This document shows positions 23,846-34,479 of a stretch of 64,000 nucleotides of DNA, in pieces (position 1 is the first letter of the stretch; each line of letters opens with the position of its first letter). This DNA is from Cryptomeria japonica. Lineage: Eukaryota > Streptophyta > Pinopsida > Cupressales > Cupressaceae. The notes under the pieces were generated by a model. The model saw nothing but the letters and a program-made list of their open reading frames with translations, ran no database searches and was not told the origin of the DNA. The translations under genes and the position numbers were made by a program. The stretch covers positions 475,792,008-475,856,007 of the forward strand of contig NC_081405.1 in the NCBI RefSeq assembly GCF_030272615.1, in the 5' to 3' direction.

Positions 23846-24339
23846 TGCTTATACTCAAAATTTGTGAGTATAAAGGGAAATAGATTTTTTCTTCTTATCC
23901 TCAAAAAGCCAACCTGCATGAATAGATCTCTTGTAAGATCATTTATTTTCTCTTTCATTTATCTTCTTTAATATCTATAGTCATTTTCTACTTCCTATTG
24001 TACATTAGCCTAACTTTACTTTATCTAGAGCACATATCTATCACTTTGAGCTCTTTGTACTAAGCTCCATACATTCTCTATGTGAGATGCTAGGGTGCCA
24101 CATTATCATCTAAGACTCGTACTTTTTGTTGTTGCCTAGACCTTCCCATGCGTCCTCAAGCAAAGAGTTGGCAAAGGGCATCAAGAAGCCTTTGTGACCT
24201 ATCTTGTTCTATCTATGGGGTACTTGATAGACTTTAACTTTGTAGTCATCCCAAGTGGAGAGATCGATTAGTGAGTCCTTGATAGGTTGATATCTGTCTG
24301 TCGAAGTGGTTCACTTTTTCCCTCCCTACGGTGACATTC
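23846..24339. other. No gene recognised
   Basis: About 70 bp at 23877-23950 (GAAATAGATTTTTTCTTCTT and onward) is repeated in diverged form at 36719-36790, next to a LINE ORF1-like relic. The rest may be the decayed linker upstream of the reverse transcriptase of the next LINE fragment, but frames are too broken to prove it. Confidence 0.4.
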
Positions 24340-25404
24340 TTCTCTCTATCTTTGAGGATGTTGTTGGTTGTATCCAAAAGAAAATAGATCAAGAATATCT
24401 CAAGCTTCTCAACCACGTTCTCTCAATAGATGAAATTGATGAAGCACTTTAGTGTATGGACTTTAAAAAAAGCCCCAAGAACTGATGGGCTTTTGATGGA
24501 ATTTTATAGAGGTATTTGGCCCCACATTTGAGAGGATTTTTATAATGTTTTCTTTGAATAAATTGATATTAGATCATAAGAAAAATATAATTAATCAAGG
24601 GTTGATTAAGCTTATATCCAAAGGTAAAGATGAGAATACCATTAATGGATAGTGACTTATACCCTCCTCAACACTTGAACATATAAAATCATTGCTAAAC
24701 TATTGACATGAGGAATTAAGTACATCTTTGTTCAAAGCAATCGTTTGTCTAGAGCGTATTAGTTTCTTAGGAGGAATAATTATCTTAAACAACTTGGTTC
24801 TCACTTGGGAAGCAATTGAGTGGGTTCAAAAATCTACTTAGGATGCTCTTATTACAATCTTAACTTTGATAAATCTTATGAGTGCATTTGTTGGCCCTTC
24901 ATTCTTAAAATGTTAAAATTGCTTGCTAGATTTAGCCCAAAAATTTGTGAACAAATTAGCATGTTGTTTATGGGTGTGAATGGTAGAGTGACAACCAACG
25001 GTGTTCGCTCTCTTTGATTCCCCTTACAAAAATCCATTCACCAAGGTTGTGTCCTTGTTGTTGATGCTCTTGGATATCGTTTCAACGTGCACTCATCAAT
25101 AGGATAATTTAAGGTATCAAACTTCTAGAAAATGAGTACTTAACTCTCATTTTGTAGATGAAAATATGTTTTTCATTCAAAAATCATTAGAGGAAGTGAC
25201 TTATATTCTTTCCATATTGAAACTTCTTTTGTACTATGTTAGGCTCTATGTTGGCCATGCATAAAATTGAGTTCATAATGACACATCCCAACCCTTGGCC
25301 ACTTTGGATCCCTAGTGAACTGTGAGAAGTGAAGCATGGTATTATCGCAAGGTACCTTGGGATCCCCTTTAGCATTCAAGTCTCACTCAAAGAAATGTGG
25401 AAAT
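24340..25404 (+). pseudogene. LINE reverse transcriptase fragment, heavily decayed
   Basis: Pieces of a LINE RT occur in order on the plus strand with many stops and frameshifts. They are DEIDEAL then DFKKSPRTDG (the family's conserved K.PG.DG block), TYKIIAKLL, NLNFDKSYECICWPFI with NGRVTTNGV, IHQGCVL (degenerate RQGCPLSP) and HFVDENMFF (degenerate FADD box). The last is IARYLGIPFSIQVSLKEMWK, typical of the region after the palm. Order and spacing fit one inactive element. It is a different lineage from the LINE at 38676, judging by the motifs. Confidence 0.75.
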
Positions 25405-25591
25405 GATTATTGTAATTGTTTTCTTTCTTAATACAATAAAAAAACAGAAAACAAAAGCCTCTTTTTTCAAATAACTTTTGACTTTTCAAAAAATCTTTAA
25501 CATCTTGGTAAAATGAAATAATTCGCAAAGATCAACCCCAAAAGAAAGATGATCCACTAAAAAGTCACCTCTTAAACCATAATTATAAGCC
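25405..25591. other. No feature seen
   Basis: AT-rich sequence between the LINE fragment and the foldback. Confidence 0.6.
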
Positions 25592-25881
25592 GATATGACA
25601 TTCTAAATGAGAGCTTTTGGATAAAGCTATGTATGATTTTTTGGTTCAACATTTCGAATCACATTGATTGATTCATGGTAAGGAACAAGATAATTGTGGA
25701 ATGGATTGTAGATGAGGTTATATAAACTGATTTTCCTCTAAACCAATCATTTTATATAGCCTCATCTGCAATTCATTTCACAATTATTCTTGTTCCTTGA
25801 ATCATTGAGTGTGATTCAAAACATTAAACAAAAATTTCATACACATTTTTATCCAAAAGCTCTCAATTAGAATTTCATGTA
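25592..25881. repeat. Long imperfect inverted repeat (foldback or MITE-like)
   Basis: Arm 25592-25726 pairs with arm 25751-25881 around a loop of about 24 bp. For example AAGGAACAAGATAATTGTGG on one side faces the near-complement CACAATTATTCTTGTTCCTT on the other. Most mismatches are transitions, with one or two single-base indels. The transcript would form a hairpin of roughly 130 base pairs. It could be a MITE or foldback transposon, or a young microRNA-like precursor; nothing distinguishes these from sequence alone. Confidence 0.85.
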
Positions 25882-26165
25882 TTGTGGAAAATTCCTACCA
25901 TCAATATGACATTGACAAAAGCCACAATTTATTTTATCAAAATATTTCTCGTAAAAATGCTAAAATGTTTTCTTGAACAAACAAATAACTATTACTCGAG
26001 ATAATTCAATTCATCTCCTATACTATTAATAAATTATTTAATACTTTCCAAAACTTTTACACCACTCAAATTTAATAAGATTAAGTCACATTTACACACA
26101 ATCAAATCTTAAAACAGCAACTCGTTACGATCCAATACTTTGAACCACTTGACAAGTAACTTAAA
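25882..26165. other. No gene seen
   Basis: AT-rich spacer 3' of the PR-4 gene (which is on the minus strand). Confidence 0.6.
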
Positions 26166-26257
26166 CAAAAGCACAGCACTTATATTGTCTTCAACTCGGG
26201 AACACGAAAAACAAAAGCAAAGCACTTTTATTCGCCTCAACTCGGGAACACGACGAT
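26166..26257. repeat. 46-bp tandem duplication downstream of the PR-4 gene
   Basis: Two copies sharing ACAAAAGCA, AGCACTT and TCAACTCGGGAACACGA. Because it lies in the likely 3' end zone of the minus-strand PR-4 transcript, it duplicates a potential AATAAA-like context. Confidence 0.75.
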
Positions 26258-26304
26258 GGTCGAGTTCCAGAAACCCGGTCGATCCAACGCACCAAACATT
26301 TCAC

Positions 26305-26310
26305 TTTATT
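26305..26310 (-). terminator. Polyadenylation signal of the PR-4 gene
   Basis: AATAAA on the minus strand, 25 bases after the PR-4 stop codon. Confidence 0.55.
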
Positions 26311-26335
26311 TACGTAGATACATCCTTCATGGACG

Positions 26336-26965
26336 TCACATGAACTGATCAGCGCCGTTAGAATTCTCTCCATCGCCACAGTCGACAAACTGATAATCGA
26401 CCATGAGGTGCCCTCGAGCGTTTCCTTGGCCATTGGTGTCCAGCTGCATAAACACATTGATATCCAAATCCAGACCGCCATTACTGCACTGATCCACAAT
26501 CCTCACGGTCGCCTGTGACCCCGTCTCGCGGTTAGTGACCCTCAAACACTTTCCACACGAAGCCTGGCCGCTCGGTCCCACCGGCCCACAAAAGGCCGTC
26601 CACCCGTACTTCTGCCTCCACCACAGCGGCTTCTCTCCATCCCACGTCGAGCAATACGCACTCACAGCGTACAAGTTCCAGTTATTCCTCTCCGGGTAGT
26701 ACTCGTGATATGTCGATCGAACGTTGAAGGCTTGTTCGCCTCCTCCACCACCGCCGCCGCCGCCACCGTGGCAGTTGCTTTGGCAGCCTCGATCTGGTAA
26801 ACAGTGGTCATCGGTGGTTCCGCACCACCCCCATTTGCTACAGCATTCGCCATCGCTGCACACTGCTCCGCCCACTTGTGATCCACAGTTCTGAGCGGCG
26901 CAAAGAAGCGGCGCCGCCAGTGTCGCCGCCAGTAAAAATGCCAACGCCTTCGTTTCCATTCCCAT
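26336..26965 (-). CDS. PR4: Class I pathogenesis-related protein 4 (hevein plus barwin)
   Basis: 209 residues, secreted defence protein. Residues 1-24 are a signal peptide, cleaved before Gln25. Residues 25-66 form a hevein chitin-binding domain with all eight cysteines (27, 36, 41, 42, 48, 55, 61, 65) and ligand residues Ser43, Trp45 and Trp47; the third aromatic (usually Tyr, as in STDEYC) is His54. Ten glycines (67-76) make the hinge. Residues 79 to about 197 are a complete barwin domain with six cysteines ([31 protein letters not shown]). In the family this domain binds sugars and often has RNase or antifungal activity. The C-terminal tail ([11 protein letters not shown]) is shorter than the vacuolar tail of many class I forms, suggesting secretion. 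No intron is needed; several angiosperm PR-4 genes have one. Start chosen at the first ATG; a second Met is at residue 3. Confidence 0.96.
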   Translation of the reverse strand: MGMETKALAFLLAATLAAPLLCAAQNCGSQVGGAVCSDGECCSKWGWCGTTDDHCLPDRGCQSNCHGGGGGGGGGGEQAFNVRSTYHEYYPERNNWNLYAVSAYCSTWDGEKPLWWRQKYGWTAFCGPVGPSGQASCGKCLRVTNRETGSQATVRIVDQCSNGGLDLDINVFMQLDTNGQGNARGHLMVDYQFVDCGDGENSNGADQFM

Positions 26966-27028
26966 CGATGGCTTTTACAGTTGTGATGATTAATGGTTGT
27001 TGATTGGATATGAGGAGGAGGAGCAGGC

Positions 27029-27038
27029 CTATTTATAG
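27029..27038 (-). promoter_or_regulatory. TATA box of the PR-4 gene
   Basis: Minus strand reads CTATAAATAG, about 65-70 bases upstream of the ATG, giving a 5' UTR of about 40 bases. Confidence 0.8.
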
Positions 27039-27075
27039 GCTTAGGGTAGGGGACTTTATGAAGGATTTTTTGTGA

Positions 27076-27082
27076 GGCGGCT
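27076..27082 (-). promoter_or_regulatory. GCC-box upstream of PR-4
   Basis: AGCCGCC on the minus strand, about 40 bases upstream of the TATA box. GCC-boxes bind ERF transcription factors and mediate ethylene and jasmonate induction of PR genes. A partial second one (CCGCCGCC) lies near 27095-27102. Confidence 0.7.
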
Positions 27083-27311
27083 CGTGTGGGCCAAGGCGGC
27101 GGACATGGCTGATCCAAATTCATGACGATTTGTTACAAAAAATGGTGCCAATTGCTGCCCCACCATTTCTTTTTTTAAAAAGGAACAGATTTCGAGTCAC
27201 TGAAGGTGGCTTCTGGCCCGTCTTCTTTGAAATCCAATGGATGGACTATGTCAGCTGCTTTAATGGCCTTTAATGCAGTCATTAATTGGGTCATAATAAC
27301 GTAGAGCGCAG

Positions 27312-27317
27312 CACGTG
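27312..27317. promoter_or_regulatory. G-box upstream of PR-4
   Basis: Palindromic CACGTG within AGCACGTGTG, a bHLH/bZIP site. The same core is kept in the promoter relic at 44721-44726, suggesting it predates that duplication. Confidence 0.55.
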
Positions 27318-27365
27318 TGTATAGAAGAATTCGTTCGACTAACGAAGTCGACGACGACTATAGCA

Positions 27366-27371
27366 GGTCAA
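27366..27371 (-). promoter_or_regulatory. W-box upstream of PR-4
   Basis: TTGACC on the minus strand (TTTGACCTGC), a WRKY-binding core common in defence promoters. Confidence 0.5.
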
Positions 27372-27419
27372 ACTTCTCGTGGGTTACCATGCTCATGCTT
27401 ATCCAAATCCGAATCCACA

Positions 27420-28154
27420 TCATGGTTGAGAAGAAATTATATTTTTTGTAAATTGAAGAGGACACTTAAATAGAAATGAAGTGTAGTGGTGAAAATGTAG
27501 GCTGTAGCTATTGTGGTTCTAAAACGTTGCACAATTCTTCTAATTTGTAACCTTTTTTTTAAGTACTGGTATACAAGTGGGTAACTGGTCGATTAGATTT
27601 TTTATTGGGTTTTTAATTAGTATGTTTCAATGAATAGTTATTGGAATTTGGGTGGTAATTGGGTCCCTTCTCCTAGAGGAAGAGCACCGGTTACTATTCA
27701 TGTCCCAATAACCGTTCACTCCTTGCACACTCAACCCTCCAATTACTAACTTTAAAAATACTTAAAAACAAATAACTAAAAACCCATTAATAAATTTCAC
27801 ATGTATCAATAGCTGCTCAGTTTTTAGCATTTTTGGACCATAATTGGCTCATTTGTGCACCTTTATTGGTATCGTAGTGCACAACTATTGGGGTATTTGT
27901 GCATAAGTATTGGCAATTCTAAGTGCACGAAAGCAAGTATCAGTCAACACTTTGAAATGTGTATTTTTTTATCCTTTGCGCAAATAACAGAACCCACAAT
28001 GTGCACCATTACTACCCATAAGCCAAAACAATAGCTATAAGCAATTAAGTCGCATGCAAAGACAATTTTTTTTTGTCAAAATCTGATGTACCTTTAAGAA
28101 TCCGTGGGTGTGTGAAGTTAGCTATAACAACTACTAGTACGCTTCCCCTAGTCC
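27420..28154. other. No gene; one inverted repeat
   Basis: Non-coding. An inverted repeat of about 28 bp (27600-27628 with 27768-27796, core GGGTTTTTA / TAAAAACCC) encloses about 140 bp and could be a small MITE, but the evidence is thin. Confidence 0.45.
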
Positions 28155-28466
28155 CCTTGTCAATATCTAATGTGCAAATGATATATTTATATACATAAAA
28201 TTTAAGAATCACAATATATTTTTATTGATATTTGATTTTATTTATTTTATGATTTAAATTTTATTCATTGTCTTTATATTTGTTGATTTGGGTTATATAT
28301 GTACGAGTGGATTTAAATGAAGTCATAGATCTAATCTCTAAATTTATAGATTTAACTTTATTATGTGTTAAGTCAATTTCCTTCCTACTAGTTGTTACTT
28401 ACTAGCATGAGCAAGAAATGGTGTTTATAGCACACTATTACATCATTAGCTAGTATCAACATTTTA
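28155..28466. repeat. Tandem duplication, unit 1
   Basis: A stretch of about 310 bp whose features (CCCTTGT.AATA.CTAATG, GATATATTTAT, ATCTAATCTCTAAATTTAT, AATGGTGTTTATAGCA) recur in the same order in unit 2 (28467-28591 joined to 29791-29990). Confidence 0.75.
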
Positions 28467-28591
28467 GCCAATTCCCTTGTGAATACCTAATGCATGCAAA
28501 TGATATATTTATGTGTTAATTTGGAAATTAAAATATATTTTAAATTGAATTTGATTTTATTTATTTTTAACATTTAAATTTGATTTGTTGT
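28467..28591. repeat. Tandem duplication, unit 2, left part
   Basis: First part of the second unit; the unit is interrupted by the solo LTR at 28592-29790 and resumes at 29791. Confidence 0.7.
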
Positions 28592-29790
28592 TGTAAAGCG
28601 GAAAAATCGAACCCTAGTTGTTTTCCCCTCCCCAACTCCAAGGAGAGAGAAGGGAGGTCACTAGGGTTGATGGTTTTCACTTAGGGGAGACTTTACATTC
28701 AAAAGAGGGGTTGAAACCCACAAGATCCAATCCCACGCAATGCAAGATTGGATTCTAGATGAGTTTCAAGGGTTAAGACATCAAGGATACCCTCTTTTGT
28801 AAAGAATATAGATAGAATGATTGAACTAGGAATGTATGTAAAGTAAGAAAGATTCGCTTGTAAACAAAGATAGGGATATGGGATGAAGCTAGGAACCTGG
28901 AATTAGCAGTAAAATGTCGAGACGGTGCTGTTCTACAAATTTGAGCGAAAGTTGACGGGATGATGGTGCCCGGCATGCACACGGTCCTCCGAAAAATCTG
29001 CGAAACGAAGGTGGATCTGTTCGTCTCTGCACAAGGATTCCAGATCTTCAATTACAGCCGCGTACCTGCAACCTACACACAGAAAAGAGAAGACGATTGG
29101 GGGGTTAGGGATTAGGGGTTTGCCTTTAGGTCAAACCCCGGTTTTGGAATTAACCATGAAATGAGAATGCTGTAAATGTAAATGTTTGTAATGTAAACAA
29201 GTACTGATACCTTGTTGTAAGAATGTTTGTATTCTTACATGCAAAGGTGTAATGAATGTTGTATGTTGTATGTTGTAGGTGATCTCCTCTTCAATGGTTG
29301 AATCCTTGTCTTTGAATGCAACACCTAGCCTTGAATGGAGACTTAGAATACTCAATTGCTTGAAGGAATACTTGAATGCTTGAATGTTTGAATGTTTGAA
29401 TATCGCTTCCGCGTCTTGCTCACATATGTTTCCTTCTCCTTTTCTGGGAGGGGAAATGTAGTTTATATACTTGTCAATTAGGGTTAGGAGACTGATTTTT
29501 CCGACCTTAGGCCGACCTAGAAACATTATTTTCCAATTTGCAAACTTAAAGACCCGATTCCCAACAAGAGACCGGGCCCAAAATAGGGCCAAGGACCAGG
29601 GCGCTGGGCGCCATGGTCCCACCTCCCGGGACAGCAGGGTGTAAGGAGGATCAGGCCAGGGTGCAGAAATATGCAGTTTTTGATGTCATAAACAGGTTTC
29701 GGGGTCTCCATTCAGGTTCAACGTTGCGTCGCCATCGTGAAGACCCAAATGCAGTTGAAATTGCAAGTGTCGCAATTTTAGGACGCTACA
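28592..29790 (-). mobile_element. Solo LTR, 1199 bp
   Basis: Plus strand begins TGTAAAGCGG and ends GGACGCTACA, flanked by the perfect duplication GTTGT (28587-28591 and 29791-29795). The likely sense is minus: TATATAAA at 29462-29469 lies in the right place for a promoter, and the minus-strand start TGTAGCGTCC is a plausible U3 end. It contains a short CTTGAATG/TTTGAATG run near 29360-29400. No internal coding sequence or second LTR is present in the window. Confidence 0.88.
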
Positions 29791-29990
29791 GTTGTATTTA
29801 TATTTTTTGATTTGGGATATTTATGTAACAATGGTTTTGAATGTATTCGCAAATCTAATCTCTAAATTTATTAATTCAAATATTCATTTATCACTTAAGT
29901 CAACTCCCTTCTTTCTATTTGTTACTAATATAAGTACAAAATGGTGTTTATAGCATGTGATTACATCAATAACTATTATCAACATTATAA
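29791..29990. repeat. Tandem duplication, unit 2, right part
   Basis: Resumes the duplicated unit after the solo LTR (GATTTGGGATATTTATGTA, CTAATCTCTAAATTTATTAA, AATGGTGTTTATAGCA). Confidence 0.7.
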
Positions 29991-32900
29991 AATATACTAT
30001 ACATGCTATATGGTTGCTTGGTGTCTTTGATCCTTATTCATATCTTTAAATTGGCTCAAGGGGTATAGCTAAGGAGGATAACTCTTGCATAGCTAACTCA
30101 TATAATATTGTAGACATAGGTTCATATATCCAAGGAAAATAAGTTTCTAAAGCTCAATAGTGCACAAGTCATTTTTATAAAGAAATTTCATTTCTACAAA
30201 TGCAAGGCTAAATCCACAAGTGACAAGATCTTTTTTGTAGCAAAAAATTGAACCATTCTAGAGAACAAATCATCCTATATTCTATTAAAATAAAGTTCCA
30301 AATGTTATCATAGAGCATCATTTTGTAACATTATTAACCACTAGTCAACAATAAAATTTTGCAAGTCCCATACAAAAATACGTCCCTATTCTTTCTTTGT
30401 CATTTCTAAAACCATACATTTACTCAATTTCTTTGTTGTGCTTATGCAATTATTTTAAGAGGGACATGCTTTGCACTTCCACAAGTTCATTCACACACAT
30501 GTACACACATATTATCAGCATGTGCTACCCACAACATTAGTAACTTGTGGTTGCATGCAAGATTACCTAGCAACAAAGCATCCTAGCCTATATAATCCAT
30601 AGTATTGTATTTGTCTATGAGCCACTTAGCAACATAGTATGCTAGTCCATGTGACTCATATTAATTACCTTTTTATATTCTTTATGGGTCACATAACTAC
30701 AAATCATGCCAATGTTAATAATTCATAATGGTATTGTATGGCTCTTAGAAATCACCTGCTATACCTTGAACCATATCCTATATTTTTATTAACAATAGAA
30801 CACATTGGGGTCATGCTCTACCACTTTCTAGCAACTAAATATACTAAAAAATACTTCTTTTTTTCCTTTTCATTTCTTGTCTTCTTCTCTTGTTTCCATT
30901 CTTATGTGTTGTGTTGTTAGAATATGCATGTTTAATATGTTTTTTTTTTCTAATCATATTTTGTAGGTTTTATGTGTTATTCTAATATTTCTTCTTGTGA
31001 AATATTTTGTGATTTAACATATTTTTTTGCAAGTTATCAAACTAGGGCATAAAAGACCAGGGTTCCCAATGCCTATATCTAAGAAAAAGGCAACCAAGAA
31101 AACAATGGGACAATATAGCTTTAGCCATGGGTGAGTGACTTAATTTTAACTCAAAGGGAAGTGATGAGACTATAAAATATTTTTTAAATTCATGCCTAAA
31201 AACATATTTTATTCCTATTTCTAAGGTTAATGACATATTTAAGCATGATAATTCCCCATTTTACTTATAAGAAGGTTAGATGGATCATGTCTGAAGAAAT
31301 GCCTCTCTTTGCATGAAATTTTATATTGATGTAGAGCCCTAAGAGGGTTGAGTAAATCAGGACAATCTTTGGACACAAATTCCCAAAACCTGATTGGATC
31401 CACTTGGATTAGACTCTCAAAAGACCACAAACCTCTCACAAGGCTCAAAACATCAGTGACAACATACCAAGTATGATGGACAACTCATCATACAACACCA
31501 AGCCTAATTCCCTTTAGGCTTCAATACTCAATCACAAGACAAACTTGAGTATGACATGGTGGACATTAGGCAGTGATCAGGAAACCCTTGGACATGTTTA
31601 TGACAACCTTTTTGGACCCCAAAATGAGACTAGATTGATCACAACCTTCTATCTAGGGTTTGACTCAATGGAACCCACAATTTGGCCTAGTAGCCCTTTA
31701 CCATATGACAGTTCCAAAACGCATGACCAAAAATGGTGTTGACACAACTTGTTAGCATGAAGTGAAGTATTTCAACCAGGACCAAAACATATCACAAATC
31801 CAACCTTTAATACTTCGGGTTGCCCTTGAGGATCAATACTAACCTACTAGGCCCTAAGCCCCAATTAGGTCACTTTTACAAAGGAACCACTCTACAAATT
31901 GATAAAAGAACCCAATCACCTATTGGAACAAATCCAGTACACCTCCAAAACACCAAATTATATAAGATTTTAGCTACACCCCTTCAAGTTTCTGCCTAGT
32001 CCACAAATTTGCAGCCAAGTAATAACCTGTCACATATAGATGCCAAGTTAAAAATGCTTGGTTCTCACTTCTCCCTTCACAACCATCCCCGCAACCTTGA
32101 GAACCCTATACTAAACATGTAGGTCTGAAATTCCCCCAAGCGGTGTGAATTTTAGACAGGGGAATGTCAAGTTACTCACATTTTGGTTCAAAACCCTAGG
32201 TTTAGGGGTTTTCTTATCTCGGTAAGACAAAATCGATTAGATCTCTCTCAAATCTACACCAAAACTCCTCAACCCAGTTGGAAATGAAAGATAGATCAAT
32301 TATCTAACATTCCACGCACATGTTTTGAATACACCAATCCGTACAAGAGGGTACAAGGGTCTGAAACACGAGTTTTGTAGGAAAACCTCAAAGAAAGAAG
32401 TGATGTATTTTTGTATTTCTTCAACAACCAACATTATAAATTCAACCCAAAGGTCTTATAGGTCATTACATGCCTTTTCCCAACTGGCCCAACCAATTTT
32501 TGAATTAGTTGGCCATTGGAAACCAATTTGACCAATATTGTCAACTTTGACAACAAAAATTGAAAAGTTGCTCATGCAACTTTTTGCAACATTGACAACT
32601 TGCATTCTAACCCATCAAATTCACCTAAGTACATTTCAATCATGACAAATAGGCTACATAATGCGTAACCATGACAAATACATTAATCTTCAACATCATA
32701 GTATCATGAAGATGCCATATCGGAATAGCTATACATAGTCAGCTGAACATATTTGGGCTATCCCGACAACAATGTGAAATGATTCAATTGAACTTATTAC
32801 ATCATGAAATGGTCAAATGGACCTTATTACAAGACAAAACACATGGAAACATAAAAATCAAAACAAAAAGGTCCTCATCAACCTCCTAGGTGCTCCTAAT

Positions 32901-34479
32901 TATTCTTGTTATAACCCCAAGAATAATTATTTTCTATAGTTGGGCACAACAATCTTTTTATAACCCCAAAATTTGAAGTGTGAGCCTAACTTTCAAGAAG
33001 GGAAATGTGAAGTTGTTGTTCTTTTTAACCTTGCAAATTTGATTCTTCTTAAATCCCCAAATTGAAATGTGAGATTCTTTCACCAATTGATGTGGGAAGA
33101 GTTTGCACCATATATGGATGATGCATGTGCCTTTTTTGCATAAATGCACTTGTCTTATGACTAATCCTTGTAGAAATCCTCACTTATTCCAAAGCTAGAA
33201 TAAAATACAAACAACTTTAGAGTTCATCCATTAACTTTGAGTCTTGTTCAAGTCCCACCTAAATGCCCTCTTATAAAATAGGCCTCAACTATTGTGTATT
33301 ACCTTAGCGTGAGCCTAATTATTTGCCTCCATAACTGGGTCACCTTTCAAGTAGTCTAACCAAAAATCTTTTCTTGATAACTCTTAGTCTAACCATCAAA
33401 AAATTATCTTCATTGATGCAGGAAACTTTTAGTTCCACCTTTCAACTAGCTCAATCCAATTGTGCCCCATTTATCAATTTGATCTTCCCAAAAGATTTGA
33501 TGTACCTTGATCATTTCAATCATCAATTCAAATATGTGTTCTCTTAGTCTCTTTTCCTCAATTTGTGCTTTAGCAATAAAGGCTAAAGATATATATTTTT
33601 AGGCTACCATCTTTAGACTAGTCACTTCTCATTTTTCTTTTGAGAAGAGAAAAGGAAGAAAACCTTCATCTTTGTAATTCACCCTATCTAGGGCCCATTT
33701 GGTGCCAATAAGAAGGAAAAAATTTCATATTATAAGCACCTTAGATCCCTCTGGAAGGAGAGTTGGTCCCACTCATCTAGATGAAGAAGACCCAAAGTTA
33801 ATGACTTTTAGTCTTGTTAGTTCAAATTGTTGCATTTGGTTATAATCATTAATGTTTATTTCTTGTGAATTTCATTGTAATATCATGTGTTGTCTTGTAT
33901 TTGAGTCTACATATATTTTAGTAGTTAGTAGGAAATTAATATGATTTCAATTTAGTTATTTTATGCTTTCAATAGCTACATTTTTGAATTCATGAATGGT
34001 AGAATGGGTGTGACTAGGTATCATTTCATTTTGTAAGTGTGATATATTTATTGTTGCAATTGAGTGAGTATATTAAGATACCCAATGTTTGCATTGTGAA
34101 AAAAAATAGTTTTTAATTCTAGAAGCATGAATTAGATTAATTCTTTCAATTTTATAAAGTGTGGTAGAATATGATTTTAATTTTTTGTAGCTATAAAATT
34201 TACAATGATCAAACCACAATTACTTTAATCACTAAAACCATTCGAGCCATTTTGAACACACAAAAGACACCCAATACATGACCCAATCAACCTTGCCATA
34301 GATAACTTTAGACACCAATAGATTGACAAATTAAATGAATGGGATTGTGATAAATAGAATGGAATCAATCACCTTGTACTTGATTAGATATCATTGTTAA
34401 TTATCCTCTTCTAGAGGGATTTCATCTCGATTTGTTATTCTTTAAGAACCTCTCATTTTTTGTGTCACCTCCTCTATTT
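29991..34479. other. About 4.5 kb without recognisable genes
   Basis: AT-rich, only short frames with uneven composition. The stretch 31250-32900 has locally higher complexity and could be an old LTR, but I found no matching termini or target duplication. 32940-33110 resembles, weakly, part of the leader of the Tat element (GAAATGTGA...TTCTTTTTAACC near 14100-14200). Confidence 0.5.

Noticed and set aside
27600-27796. Small MITE with GGGTTTTTA ends
   Set aside because: The inverted repeat is only about 28 bp with gaps, the flanks show no clear target duplication, and the DNA is very AT-rich.
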